Numbered from the stretch's first letter, positions 35,852 to 45,423 are shown. The stretch: DNA of 64,000 bases from Pantoea cypripedii (GCF_011395035.1 NZ_CP024770.1:310001-374000); one strand, 5' to 3'. Translations and numbers: made by a program. The notes: generated by a model from the sequence alone, not told the origin.

Positions 35852-37171
35852 TTAGCGGTTATCAATATCCGCCATTAACGTCAGCCGATTAGTATAGCTT
35901 TTATCATGCCAGCCCTGGGCCTGCACATAAAATACGCCTTTATAATGTCCTGGAGGCAGTTGCTGATTATCCTCCGGATAATATTTCATCACCAGGTTGC
36001 TCTGCTTATCCCCGCAGCTGACAGCGGTGTTGATGGGGGCCTTGCCGCATCCCACATCACGCCACGCCCGCAGCGTAACCTGATAGCGTTTCCCGCTGGT
36101 GACCTCTTTTAAATTGAGCTGTATCTCGCTGAAGCCCGGGCCTAAGTCCCAGTCAATTACCGTCGGACCACTGGCATTGCTTTGCTTCGGCACGGTATAA
36201 GCGACTGACCCTTCAGCCGTTTCTTTTGACAGGTCTGGCAGTGTCAGTATCTCCCGCGCATTAATCGTCGTCATCCCGCTCAGGGTGCGTGCTTCAGGGT
36301 AGACGCTTTTGATCCAGTGAACATACTGGCTGGTACGTGCTGCATTGGACGAATGCATCGAACCGCTGTTGGTCACGCCAACCACGCTCCAGAATCCCTG
36401 ATGTTGCTGCCACCAGGCGGCACCGCTGTCGCCAGGCGCGAGGCGGGCCCAGGCTTTGGCATCATGCTCAGGATGGTATGGGGCGCTCATCCCATGATCT
36501 TTCTCCCAGATCGCATCGACATAACTTTCTCCCCATGCCCGCAGGGTGCCATGGTCCGGGACAAATTGCTCTCCATCCGGGGTGCTTTGCGGCGAAACTT
36601 CACCGGTTCCCCAGTTACCGTAGCCAACCATACTGATGCGTGCCCCTTTCTCCGCCACACCGTCATATATCCACGGCGGGTTGATGGCTTTACCATGATC
36701 GTCCAGCATATTGGCTTTTTTATTCAAGGCCAGTATCGCAATATCCGTGGAGGCGCCACCAAATCCTGCCGGACGCTGAATGCGGTAAGGTCCAAGATAA
36801 TAGGTGCCATTCTCTGCAATAACCCGATTATGCCGATCGCGAAATTGTCCGGTATAGCTGCCGGAAGACGCGGAAGGATCATGGAATTCAGCACAATGGG
36901 CGGCAGTCAGAATATACGCTTTTTTCCCGTCTTTACTGTCCCCAAGCCAGGTAGCGGTGCAGGCATAAATCTTACCTATCGCGTCAAAACGTGGGGAATA
37001 ACTTTTTGCGCGCAACGGGGTATAGGCATCTTCCAGCGTGCTATGAATATTAGCCAGATTGCCGCCATTGTTTAAAAACGTCGAATGGTTAATAACCACT
37101 GCGTTGCTGTTAACTGAGAACAATAAAGTGCTCGCAGCGGCAAGTGATCCGATAATAATTCTGTATTTCAT
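35852..37171 (-). CDS. Secreted trypsin-like (S1) serine protease
   Basis: The product has 439 residues from the ATG at 37171, after GGAAAA; an in-frame ATG further upstream (37228) lacks support. A Sec signal peptide (KYRIIIGSLAAASTLLFSV, cleaved near SNA) precedes an S1 domain with the triad His92 (LTAAHC), Asp143 (STDIAIL) and Ser249 (LAPGDSGAAWW). A C-terminal beta-rich domain (about 330-439) with two Cys follows and may bind substrate or assist secretion. It is a likely exoprotease of the nearby type II-like system, since it lies in the same block as the prepilin peptidase and chitinase. Two LuxR genes upstream on the same strand may control it. Confidence 0.85.
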   Translation of the reverse strand: MKYRIIIGSLAAASTLLFSVNSNAVVINHSTFLNNGGNLANIHSTLEDAYTPLRAKSYSPRFDAIGKIYACTATWLGDSKDGKKAYILTAAHCAEFHDPSASSGSYTGQFRDRHNRVIAENGTYYLGPYRIQRPAGFGGASTDIAILALNKKANMLDDHGKAINPPWIYDGVAEKGARISMVGYGNWGTGEVSPQSTPDGEQFVPDHGTLRAWGESYVDAIWEKDHGMSAPYHPEHDAKAWARLAPGDSGAAWWQQHQGFWSVVGVTNSGSMHSSNAARTSQYVHWIKSVYPEARTLSGMTTINAREILTLPDLSKETAEGSVAYTVPKQSNASGPTVIDWDLGPGFSEIQLNLKEVTSGKRYQVTLRAWRDVGCGKAPINTAVSCGDKQSNLVMKYYPEDNQQLPPGHYKGVFYVQAQGWHDKSYTNRLTLMADIDNR

Positions 37172-37214
37172 CATTTTTCCTGCGAAACCCGGTTTAACAT
37201 TACCGTTTTCCGTT

Positions 37215-37907
37215 TTAAACGGATGCATCGAACATCTGGGCGATTGCCATTAAGCAGTAAAGATGACACTCGTTTTTTACATTGAGTTTTGCCATCGCAT
37301 GCATCTTATGTGCACTTACGGTTTTATTGCTGAGATTCAATTGAGTTGAAATTTCAGGCTGTAGCAATCCCTGATACAAACTATGTAAAACTTCAGTTTC
37401 CCGCTTTGTCAGTGCCATTCCGGTCAATGAACCGTTATCACGACGGAATAATGACGCCATCAGTTCCCGTTCAACATAAACCCTGTCGTTCATGACGGAA
37501 TGGAGCGTTCTCTGCAGCGTTTTTTCACAGCTGTCACGGCCGATATAACCCATGGCTCCGGCTTCCAGAGCGTTACGCACCAGCAGGGCATTCTTATAGG
37601 GTGAGATCACCACCGTTTTCATGGCGGGATACAGGCGGCTAATCCCTTTCAGCAAGGCTTCCTTAGGCAATTCACTGTCAGCCGGTGTACTTTGCAACGT
37701 CGCCAGTGAGAAGCCAACAAACAGGATGTCGACCTGATTATCCGCCAGCAGCGTCATCAGCTGTGAAGGTGATGCGGTATCTGCCACGACGCTGAACGCC
37801 GATTTGGAAAAAGCATTGTTAGCATCGGGGGACAGTTCAGTGATCATTGCCGTTACGCCACGCCGAATCAGGATATGTTCATCGGCAATAACGATATTTT
37901 TTTTCAT
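37215..37907 (-). CDS. LuxR-family regulator with pseudo-receiver domain (paralogue 1)
   Basis: The product has 230 residues from the ATG at 37907 after GGAGAA; the longer frame from a GTG at 37919 is unlikely. The receiver fold is recognisable (IADEHILIRRGVTAMI, KTVVISPYKN, AGAMGYIGRD), but Gly65 stands where the phosphoacceptor Asp should be (VDILFVGFSL) and the conserved Lys is Arg. The LuxR helix-turn-helix is intact (LTKRETEVLHSLYQG, LNLSNKTVSAHK). It should thus act without phosphorylation. It has the same length and start signal as its upstream paralogue, 45 bp away, so the pair arose by duplication. Confidence 0.85.
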   Translation of the reverse strand: MKKNIVIADEHILIRRGVTAMITELSPDANNAFSKSAFSVVADTASPSQLMTLLADNQVDILFVGFSLATLQSTPADSELPKEALLKGISRLYPAMKTVVISPYKNALLVRNALEAGAMGYIGRDSCEKTLQRTLHSVMNDRVYVERELMASLFRRDNGSLTGMALTKRETEVLHSLYQGLLQPEISTQLNLSNKTVSAHKMHAMAKLNVKNECHLYCLMAIAQMFDASV

Positions 37908-37952
37908 TTGATTCTCCACGCAGATATGTCAGATAGTTACGTTTCTGCTGTG

Positions 37953-38645
37953 TTAAATCGCAATATCAAACATTTGTGTTTTTGCCATCAGACAGTAGAG
38001 CTGACAGTCACTTTTTACGCCCAGCTTATCCATTGCCCGTAATTTATGTGCACTGACGGTTTTATTGCTGAGGTTCATCTGGACTGAAATATCGGTAAGT
38101 GACAGCCCCTTGCATAACATACGTAATACATCAATTTCACGCGGTGATAACTCCGCACCACCCATGGCATGATTATCGCGACGGAACATGGAATCCATTA
38201 ATTCACGCTCGATATACACTTCACCGTTAAGCACCGAGTTAAGGGTGCGCAATAAGGTTTTTTCACAGGTATCACGGCTGATATAACCTTTGGCTCCGGC
38301 TTCAAGGGCCATGCGGATCAATAACGTGTTTTTAAACGGTGAAATCACCACGATTTTCATCGCGGGATATTTGCGGCTGATCCATTTAATCAAAGAGACG
38401 CCGTCCATACCGCTGATCGGGTTTTGACTCAAATGGGTGGAGAGTGAAAAGCCGAGAAAAAGAATATCAACCTGGTTATGTGAAAGCAGCGACATCAATT
38501 CTGAGGGGGAAGCGGTATCACCCAGTACAGTGAAGTCCGGCTTTTCCAGACTCTCGTTAGCAGCGGGTGGCATATTAGTGATCATGGACATCACGCCACG
38601 ACGAATAATGGTGTGTTCATCGGCAATCACGATACGTGCTTTCAT
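37953..38645 (-). CDS. LuxR-family regulator with pseudo-receiver domain (paralogue 2)
   Basis: The product has 230 residues with GGAGAA before the ATG, the same start signal as paralogue 1. The pseudo-receiver has Gly65 in place of Asp (VDILFLGFSL) and Arg in place of Lys (GAKGYISRD); the LuxR domain is intact (LSPREIDVLRMLCKG, MNLSNKTVSAHK). It is first in a two-gene operon with paralogue 1 and divergent from the prepilin peptidase gene, 214 bp away. The two may form heterodimers controlling the exoenzyme/secretion block; this is inferred from position. Confidence 0.85.
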   Translation of the reverse strand: MKARIVIADEHTIIRRGVMSMITNMPPAANESLEKPDFTVLGDTASPSELMSLLSHNQVDILFLGFSLSTHLSQNPISGMDGVSLIKWISRKYPAMKIVVISPFKNTLLIRMALEAGAKGYISRDTCEKTLLRTLNSVLNGEVYIERELMDSMFRRDNHAMGGAELSPREIDVLRMLCKGLSLTDISVQMNLSNKTVSAHKLRAMDKLGVKSDCQLYCLMAKTQMFDIAI

Positions 38646-38859
38646 TTAATTCTCCAGGAAAGGTAGCGGTGGTGCGACAGCACTCACCTGATGCGGGGAA
38701 AGATAACTGCTCTAACAAGAGGATTCTTTAGTACGGGTAAGAAAACTCAGAGAGGTGTTCTGCTTATCGCGTGGATGGCGACAGAATTAACCCTGATAAC
38801 CTGTTAAAATCGATACAGAAACGCGGCGGTCATCAATCAAAGAATGGAGGGGATTTACG

Positions 38860-39597
38860 ATGCTGGTAACCTTTTTTGCCATTCTGGGGGCGGTGATTGG
38901 CAGCTTTTGTAATGTGGTGATCTATCGTTTACCGAAGATACTCATGGGTGAGCCGTTGTCACTGTCATGGCCTGCCTCGCACTGCCCTCATTGCCATCAA
39001 CCGGTCCGCGCCTGGCAAAATATCCCGCTGCTAAGCTGGTGCCTGTTGCGGGGACGCTGCGCGCATTGTCAGCAACCAATTTCATGGCGCTACCCCCTGG
39101 TCGAAGGGTTGATGGCGTTACTTTTCGCGCTGGTGACATGGCGACAGGGTATTACGCCGCCCGCTGTGTTTGATTTGCTGGTGATTTCACTTTTAATACC
39201 GCTGCTGTTTATCGACCTGCAAACCCAGCTGCTGCCTGACCGCCTGACGTTACCGCTGCTGGCATTGGCGCTGTTGTTCGCTGCCAGCGGCGAGGCGAGG
39301 ATTGATTTTACTATGGCGGCCGTCGCGGCAGCATTAGGTTTTGGCTTACCCTGGTGCCTGTCGTCTTTGTTCCGCTGGTGGCGTGGTTATGAGGGCATGG
39401 GGATGGGAGATATGAAACTGTTCGCCGGGTTGGGCGCATGGCTGGGGATAGAGCCCCTGTTCACGCTCTTTAGCGTTTCCTCACTGCTGGCGATTATCTC
39501 GGCACTGGTGTTGCTGCGGGTGAAAGTGAGCCAGCCTTTTGCTTTTGGCCCTTATCCAATCATCGCTGCCCTTGGCTGGATGCTGATTTATCATTAA
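38860..39597 (+). CDS. gspO: Prepilin peptidase / N-methyltransferase (A24 family, GspO/PilD)
   Basis: The product has 245 residues, an inner-membrane aspartyl protease that cleaves the leader of type IV prepilins and pseudopilins and methylates the new N-terminal Phe. Near the N-terminus is GSFCNVVIYRLP, then a Cys-pair zinc loop (CPHC and CAHC) as in the bifunctional form. The catalytic Asp motifs are FIDLQTQLLPDRLT and GMGMGDMKLFAGLGAWLG. It is the only prepilin peptidase in the window, so it should process the pseudopilins encoded at 44.9-46.2 and 53.6-54.0 kb. The chitinase gene follows 191 bp downstream. Confidence 0.9.
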   Translation: MLVTFFAILGAVIGSFCNVVIYRLPKILMGEPLSLSWPASHCPHCHQPVRAWQNIPLLSWCLLRGRCAHCQQPISWRYPLVEGLMALLFALVTWRQGITPPAVFDLLVISLLIPLLFIDLQTQLLPDRLTLPLLALALLFAASGEARIDFTMAAVAAALGFGLPWCLSSLFRWWRGYEGMGMGDMKLFAGLGAWLGIEPLFTLFSVSSLLAIISALVLLRVKVSQPFAFGPYPIIAALGWMLIYH

Positions 39598-39788
39598 TGA
39601 TATTCGATTATTATTCGGTTAATCACTGAGACGAGAAACTTCTTATTAATCTGGCTGGGAGTCCTGGTAAAGAGTTCTTTATATCGCAAAGATTAAAATT
39701 TGTAACACATTAAAATAAAATCTAAGTATGCCGTTACATCTGGCTGCATGGCTGACTATTTTTTTGTATATATAAAGGATCTCTGATT

Positions 39789-41630
39789 GTGAAAAAACTT
39801 GCGTTACCACTGCTTATTGCCGGTGCTTTACTGGCGCAGTCTGCTGTTGCGGCTGATAATAATCGTTCTATCAGTTATCTGGCCTCCTGGGGTGTCAACT
39901 GGGGAATGGAAGAGGAGATGGCAGCGACAAAAGTCGATACATTACTGCTGGCCTTCGGTCAGTGGGATGCAAACGGCAATATTCAGTCTTCAGACCAAAT
40001 CGCAAGTATTCCCTCTGATATCTATAATGTTCCCCTCTCTTATAAAGTCTGGACACAGTTCAAAACAAATAACCAGAATAACAAGGTTCTGATCGCTTTT
40101 GGTGGTGAGACCTATGAACACATCTGGGGCGTAATGAATACGCCAGAAAGTCGTGAAAAAATTGCCAGCGGGTTGGCTGCGCTGCTGCAAACTAATTTCC
40201 CGGTGTATCAGATGGTAGGATCAACCTACACACAAACCGGCACCACGCAAATTGATGGCATCGATTTCGATTTTGAGAAAGCTCAGCCGCTGACTGAAAA
40301 AGAAAATGATGACCTGCTCCAGCTGGCTAAACTGTTGCGTCAGAAAATCGCGGGTCTGCCGTCGAAAAAAATGATGATTCTGACCACCTATCATACGGGT
40401 GCCGATCCGGTGGAGTGCAAAGATCCGACGGTCTTTGAGAACTGTTCTTTTGTTGAACCAGGGCGCTCACAGCATCATGGCACTGTGCTGCCCATCCTGC
40501 ATGGCGGTAAAGATGTCTTCGATTTGTTCAACGTGATGGCTTATGACGCAGGCCCGCGCTTCAAATACGACGTAGCCATGGCCAACTATGCGCGTGCCGT
40601 TGGCAATAAAGCAAAAGTTATCCTGGGGAATACCATTAACAGTCAATGGGGACCTGAAGGCAGGTACTATGAAGATTACCAGACCAACCTGAATCGCAGT
40701 GCCTGGCAGGCCCGCGAAGGGTATGGCGGTTTCTTTGCCTGGTCACTGGCCGGTACCAACCCGCAATATGGTAACGCTGAGCAGGTAAGCTATATCAACG
40801 CCATGAAAGAAGCCGCAGACAATGCTGCTCAGGGTACGATTAACCAGGCTCCTGTGGCACGAGCAAACTATCCTGCTGTGGTGGTGGGTGCGGCAGATCA
40901 TGTTGAACTGGATGGCTCTGCGTCATCGGATCCGGAAGGAAGCCCGCTGACTTACAAATGGGAACAGTTGTCTGGCCCGGTGGTGACACTGGTTAACAGC
41001 ACTCAGATGAAAGCCTCTTTCTCGCTGAACAGCGCCGCTCAGGATCAGAGTCTGCGTTTCCGTCTGACGGTGAACGATGGTGAAAAAGAATCCGCACCGT
41101 TCGAGTTTACTATTAAGCATCAGGCTGAGCAGGGTGCCGAAAATCTGCCGCCCGTTGCGGCTGCTACTGCCACACCGAAAGATCTGACGGAAGGTCGTGT
41201 GACGCTGGATGGTTCAGGTTCGGTCGATCCTGAAGGTGAGCAGCTGACCTATAAATGGATACAGCTGACAGGTAAAACCGTTCAACTGGTGAACGCGGAT
41301 AAAGTTCAGGCTACTTTCAATCTGGACAAAACCAGCCAGTCAGACAATCTGCAGTTTCAGCTGACGGTAAATGACGGTAAGCAGAACTCCCTGCCAGCAT
41401 CGGTCGTGATCATCCATCGTGCGAGCAGTACGGAACCGGAAGAGCCAGGGCAGGTCGCTGGCTGGGTGTTGGGTAAAGCCTACGCAGCGGGGGATAAAGT
41501 ATTGGGTCGCGATGGCAGCATTTATGAATGCCGCGGTGACAACGGACGCAACGGCTGGTGCGGCCTGGCAAGTGTCTATGAGCCTGGTGCTGGTTGGGCG
41601 TGGCATGAAGCCTGGAACCTGACGAAATAA
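39789..41630 (+). CDS. Secreted chitinase: GH18 + two PKD-like domains + chitin-binding CBM5/12
   Basis: The product has 613 residues starting at a GTG shortly after an AAGGA. A Sec signal peptide (to about 21, AVAA) is followed by a GH18 catalytic domain (about 25-335) with DGIDFDFE at 156-163; Glu163 is the proton donor. Two Ig/PKD-like repeats follow (about 352-440 and 452-545, each with DGSxSxDPEG and LTVNDG), then a C-terminal chitin-binding domain (about 557-613, with AGDKVLGRDGSIYECRG and WAWHEAWNLT). It hydrolyses chitin outside the cell. Enterobacterial chitinases of this kind leave by type II secretion. A strong terminator follows. Confidence 0.95.
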   Translation: MKKLALPLLIAGALLAQSAVAADNNRSISYLASWGVNWGMEEEMAATKVDTLLLAFGQWDANGNIQSSDQIASIPSDIYNVPLSYKVWTQFKTNNQNNKVLIAFGGETYEHIWGVMNTPESREKIASGLAALLQTNFPVYQMVGSTYTQTGTTQIDGIDFDFEKAQPLTEKENDDLLQLAKLLRQKIAGLPSKKMMILTTYHTGADPVECKDPTVFENCSFVEPGRSQHHGTVLPILHGGKDVFDLFNVMAYDAGPRFKYDVAMANYARAVGNKAKVILGNTINSQWGPEGRYYEDYQTNLNRSAWQAREGYGGFFAWSLAGTNPQYGNAEQVSYINAMKEAADNAAQGTINQAPVARANYPAVVVGAADHVELDGSASSDPEGSPLTYKWEQLSGPVVTLVNSTQMKASFSLNSAAQDQSLRFRLTVNDGEKESAPFEFTIKHQAEQGAENLPPVAAATATPKDLTEGRVTLDGSGSVDPEGEQLTYKWIQLTGKTVQLVNADKVQATFNLDKTSQSDNLQFQLTVNDGKQNSLPASVVIIHRASSTEPEEPGQVAGWVLGKAYAAGDKVLGRDGSIYECRGDNGRNGWCGLASVYEPGAGWAWHEAWNLTK

Positions 41631-41689
41631 GCGTGACCGTCGCTGGCAGGGAAAGATTTAGCCGTAAGTTATATCCTCCAGTGTGAAAT

Positions 41690-41735
41690 AAACCCCGGGT
41701 GTTGCTACTTCATCGCCCGGGGTTTTATTTTTCTA
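41690..41735 (+). terminator. Rho-independent terminator of the chitinase gene
   Basis: 8-bp stem ACCCCGGG (41692-41699)/CCCGGGGT (41716-41723) followed by TTTATTTTT, about 60 bp after the stop codon. Confidence 0.85.
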
Positions 41736-41821
41736 TTTTCATGCGGGAATTGCCAAATCTTGATTAAAGTCTATACATAGTAATATATGTAAGCTCATAG
41801 ACTGACAATAAGGAAGGCGTT

Positions 41822-42911
41822 ATGCCATACGTAAACAATACTTGCTTTAGAACATTTGAAAGTGTGAATTTGTCGCTAAAAAAAACAGGAAAAGGTAGCA
41901 GAAGCTGAGCGTGCCTGTTTTTCAGCTGAAATTAATCTGCTCTCCAATGAGCCTTTTAATATATCTTCAGACTATCATGATGTTACTGCACAACCCCGAC
42001 TTCTTTTTTCAAAACCCAATCTGACCCGCTGGTTTTTTCTGTCCCTGCTCTTAGCGAACGCAGGATTGGTTTTTAACCGGGAAAAGGCAACAGGGGAGGC
42101 ACTTTCGCTGGAAAATAATCCCTTATTGGTCAAGCCTGGGGAGCTAACTCAGACAGATAATGGGCGTTTCCCGCCAAAAATGAAATATCTCCCGGTGACG
42201 CAAAGCCGCATAAGAATGCGAAAAGATACCAGCCAGCAGAGAATCGTTTTGAGGGCAAAACATGCTCATGTTGGTGAATGCATACGACGGGTTCAGCATT
42301 ATGTTGATGATATCCGGAAGTGTATACCGTCTCAATCCTATGAAAGTACGCAGTGTGAATCAATTTTCAATAACAACAGGCTGGTGGATCTTCAGTTGCG
42401 TACCCGCTTGCAAACTTATGGCGATGAAACCTGCCTGCGTAATTGTCATGAGACAGTGGTAAAAATTAACGCGAATATTGCTGCTCTGGATGAGAAACTG
42501 ATTGAAGTAAACCGTATGGAAGTTGAACTGGCGGAAGCGCCAATAGTGCCGGGAGATAATCAGATAAGAGATCAGATCAGAGAATATAAACGTATTATTA
42601 AGGTTGCTAAAGAGGGGAATATCCTGCTGCGCACCGCCTGTGAGAATCTGAAAAATGATGCTGAGGTGATCCGTATTGGTGCTCCGGCCCGTAAAGGAAT
42701 TTTTGCAACGCATTGTAATGCCACATCGATGGGAAGGAATGTGACATTGCCTGACTTCGATGATAATCCGGCGGACAAATCCCATTATAAATTGTGGACC
42801 TATCTGAACGGCATGAGGGCCGTGATGGAACAACTGGAGGTCCTTAAAGTGCAGATTTATAATCGCATCGAAGTAACAGGCGTTCAGGTCAGAGAGCCGA
42901 TGTTTTCCTGA
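41822..42911 (+). CDS. Unknown effector-like protein, apparent +1 frameshift in A8 run
   Basis: The ATG at 41822 has a strong ribosome site (AAGGAAG). Its frame runs 28 codons (MPYVNNTCFRTFESVNLSLKK) and stops at 41906. The adjoining frame is open without a stop from 41880 to 42911. Skipping one base in the A8 run (41878-41885) joins them into one product of about 362 residues, starting MPYVNNTCF and continuing KKQEKVAEAERACF. The protein is charged and helical, with a short hydrophobic segment near 65-75 (WFFLSLLLANAGLV). No family was recognised. The second frame's only alternative start, a TTG at 42066, has no ribosome site. The error-versus-slippage question is open. Confidence 0.6.
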
Positions 42912-43146
42912 ATCATATTCTCACCACTCTGACCGCCCGACGTTTACCCTGCGAATCGGGCTGGTCGAAGGTTGTAGGGACCTAAGTTAATGAGTGACGG
43001 ATAATCACAAGCCGGAGAAAATCATCTTATGATGTGATTGATTTTATTTAATGTTTTTCACGGGAATATTCCATAAATGTCATAAGTCGGTATGCCTCCG
43101 TTTGGTATAGTTATTAAAAAATAATAACGCAGAGGTATTTCTTTTT

Positions 43147-44214
43147 ATGACATCGATAAACTTCAATGGCCAGGCTATTTTAAACACCAACCTCTCCTCA
43201 GCTGATGAAGTGGATGGCGAAAGTGGGAAAGGGAAATTTCTGCTGGCAGAAGTGATTAATAGCCAGGTGTTACCGGACACAATTTTCCATTCTGAGGATG
43301 AGAAAATGCGAGTTCAGCAACTGCAGACAGCTTTCAAAGCAGACACCAGAAAGAACAACTTTGGATCAGTAAAGAAAATCGTTGTCAATGGAGACAGCCT
43401 GTCCGACGAAAATGGTTTAATGTATAAAAAAACACACGAAATCTTGCCATCCGATCCGCAATTTATTGATGGGAAATTTACCAACGGCTATACATGGGTA
43501 AAATTTTTGGCAAAATACCTGAGCTTACCTTGTTACAATGTTGCTGAGGGTGGTGCGGTGTCGGCGAACTACTCCGGTATTCCTGTCATTGGAAATCCTG
43601 CTTTTTTATTTGTCTCTAATCTTGAAACTCAGACTAAAAAGTCAGCACCCGGAGAGGACGCACTGGTATTTATCTTTCTTGGTGCGAATGATTATATGAC
43701 TTTTGGCAAGACAGATGTTACCTGCGTTGTCTCTGGTCAGAAAAAGCAGGTGCAGAGAATGATAGATAACAAAGTCAGCAACATCGTGATTATGGGAATG
43801 CCTGATTTATCGCTCACTCCTTATGCTCATGAACAAAATGAAGAATACAGAACAATGATGCATGCTGTATCTGAAAAGCATAACAATGCTTTAAAAGGCA
43901 TGGTGAACGACGTGCAGCGCGAAAATCCGCAGGTGAAAATTATTTATATCGACACCCATGCAATCATGAGTAAAATCATGGAGGTGGCCAAATACGTTAA
44001 TTACGATCTCGAAAAGGCATTTTTTAATGGCGGGTATGTTTCTTTACGCGATAAAGGAAAGAAATGTACCATTGATCATGAGAACTTCTTTAATGACAAA
44101 TCACACCCAAGTCAGGAAGTGCATTCTGTCTTTGCCCGGGCGGTAGAAAAAATTGTCAGGGATGAGTTTGGTGATACGGCCATGCATAATAAAAAACATA
44201 TCGGGAAAAGATAG
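43147..44214 (+). CDS. SseJ-like GDSL lipase/acyltransferase effector
   Basis: The product has 355 residues and aligns by eye with Salmonella SseJ, a type III effector that acylates cholesterol at the vacuolar membrane. Shared blocks include VVNGDSLSDENGLMYKKTHE (SseJ: VFFGDSLSDSLGRMFEKTHH), ILPSxxQ, RFTNG/KFTNGYTW, AEGG, FLGANDYMT, MGMPDLSLTPY and the terminal DxxHP box. The catalytic triad is Ser84, Asp317 and His320, and Asn181 of block III is present. SseJ is 408 residues; the N-terminus here is shorter by about 60 and Ser/Asn-rich (MTSINFNGQAILNTNLSSAD), with no Sec signal. This is the clearest effector homologue in the window. Confidence 0.9.
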   Translation: MTSINFNGQAILNTNLSSADEVDGESGKGKFLLAEVINSQVLPDTIFHSEDEKMRVQQLQTAFKADTRKNNFGSVKKIVVNGDSLSDENGLMYKKTHEILPSDPQFIDGKFTNGYTWVKFLAKYLSLPCYNVAEGGAVSANYSGIPVIGNPAFLFVSNLETQTKKSAPGEDALVFIFLGANDYMTFGKTDVTCVVSGQKKQVQRMIDNKVSNIVIMGMPDLSLTPYAHEQNEEYRTMMHAVSEKHNNALKGMVNDVQRENPQVKIIYIDTHAIMSKIMEVAKYVNYDLEKAFFNGGYVSLRDKGKKCTIDHENFFNDKSHPSQEVHSVFARAVEKIVRDEFGDTAMHNKKHIGKR

Positions 44215-44321
44215 AACCGATTTTGCCAGTAAATGAAACCCGTTTTGATGTGAATTTTATAAGAAATATATTCTAATTCAATGAGAATCCAGATTCACAG
44301 GGTATGGTCGAAAAATAATAG

Positions 44322-44361
44322 ATGTCGCACCGGTAAAACGAGAAGATGCCAGGTGCGACAT
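44322..44361. repeat. Inverted repeat beside the Rpn remnant
   Basis: Perfect 10-bp arms ATGTCGCACC/GGTGCGACAT, 20-base loop, 34 bp from the end of the Rpn-family remnant. It could be a terminator stem or an element end. Confidence 0.5.
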
Positions 44362-44394
44362 GTCCGAAGGAATATTGCACGGAAGTTGCTATCC

Positions 44395-44697
44395 TCAGCA
44401 CTGAAGCTTTTTTAATTCGCTTTCTGTCATGCCCGTTAACTCCATAATGCTGGCTAAATCATACTTTTTGGATATCATCAGGCGAGCCAGTTGCTCATTG
44501 TGTTCTTTACGTGCTATTTCACGGCCTTCCTTCAAGCCTTCCTTCATCCCTTCCTCACGTAAACGCTCTGCAATAGTCATCATCCTTCCCTCTAATTGTG
44601 GTTTTTTCTGCGCCAGGGCGGGTGGCTGGATATGTTTCAGAAGCACCTCCTGAAACACCATGCGACGGTGAGTCATAAAACTGTTTAAACAATGCAT
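44395..44697 (-). pseudogene. Truncated Rpn-family (YhgA-like) recombination-promoting nuclease/putative transposase remnant
   Basis: Only the last 100 codons remain. The C-terminal end matches Rpn/YhgA proteins: MMTIAERLREEGMKEGLKEG, then a basic helix and IMELTGMTESELKKL. Full-length proteins have about 300 residues with an N-terminal PD-(D/E)XK nuclease domain, which is missing here. It marks a past insertion or rearrangement at the end of the secretion operon. Confidence 0.75.
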
Positions 44698-44922
44698 CGT
44701 GAGGTGTAGGGACGGCGTTCATTCGCAATACCGGTCATTCCGTAAAGGTGAGAAAACATTAACAGACTGATTTTTTGGAAAGAATTGGAGTGATTTAATT
44801 ATCAGGTATATCTTCTAATAATCAGGATTACAGCCATGGAAAAGGCATTTTTTCAGGAATAATTTGGAGTTTATTGGGTTGACTGTGCTTGATTGATGCG
44901 TATCCAGTCGGCACTGCCGGGC

Positions 44923-45423
44923 TTACCGGCCGCAGGCGGTGGGCAGTGGTGCGTTCAGGTCGCTTTTTACGGTGAATTTCCAGTCCTGATATGTCTTCGC
45001 TTTGCTGAATTCAACCGCTTCCTCACTAAAACCAGCCTTACGTAGCGGCGTGCCATTGCCAGCGCTGGTCACACCGATCCAGCGACCATCGGGATCGTAA
45101 AGCATTGCCCACGTTTCCTGGTTAGTCAGTGGATCGCGATAGTGTTGCCGTAAATGGTAGACGGGCTTCATACCCCGCTCGTCATCGAGCAACTGCGCAA
45201 AATCCGTTGGAAAGCAGCCATGGCCTACCGCACGATAGGAAGCAATCGCGGCACGAATTTGCTCACCGCGAAACAGCAATTCCTTTTCCTGCCGTTCACG
45301 GTAACGCATGGTGATCTCATCGGTGCTCTTGAGCAGAGCCATCGCCAGTACAGACAGCGCAATCAGCAGCAGCAGATAGGTAAACCCGCCTTGCTGTTTG
45401 CGAAGGTTATTCATCATCGTCAT
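44923..45423 (-). CDS. Minor pseudopilin-like protein lacking Glu5 (GspK/GspI-like)
   Basis: The product has 166 residues. The prepilin signature QQGG-FTYLLLLIAL is cut after Gly by the prepilin peptidase. The mature position 5, normally Glu, is Leu; in type II systems the tip pseudopilin GspK also lacks Glu5, so this could be the tip subunit. The C-terminal globular domain has a Cys pair (near 70 and at the end). It is the last gene of the secretion operon and overlaps its predecessor by 17 bp. Confidence 0.75.
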   Translation of the reverse strand: MTMMNNLRKQQGGFTYLLLLIALSVLAMALLKSTDEITMRYRERQEKELLFRGEQIRAAIASYRAVGHGCFPTDFAQLLDDERGMKPVYHLRQHYRDPLTNQETWAMLYDPDGRWIGVTSAGNGTPLRKAGFSEEAVEFSKAKTYQDWKFTVKSDLNAPLPTACGR

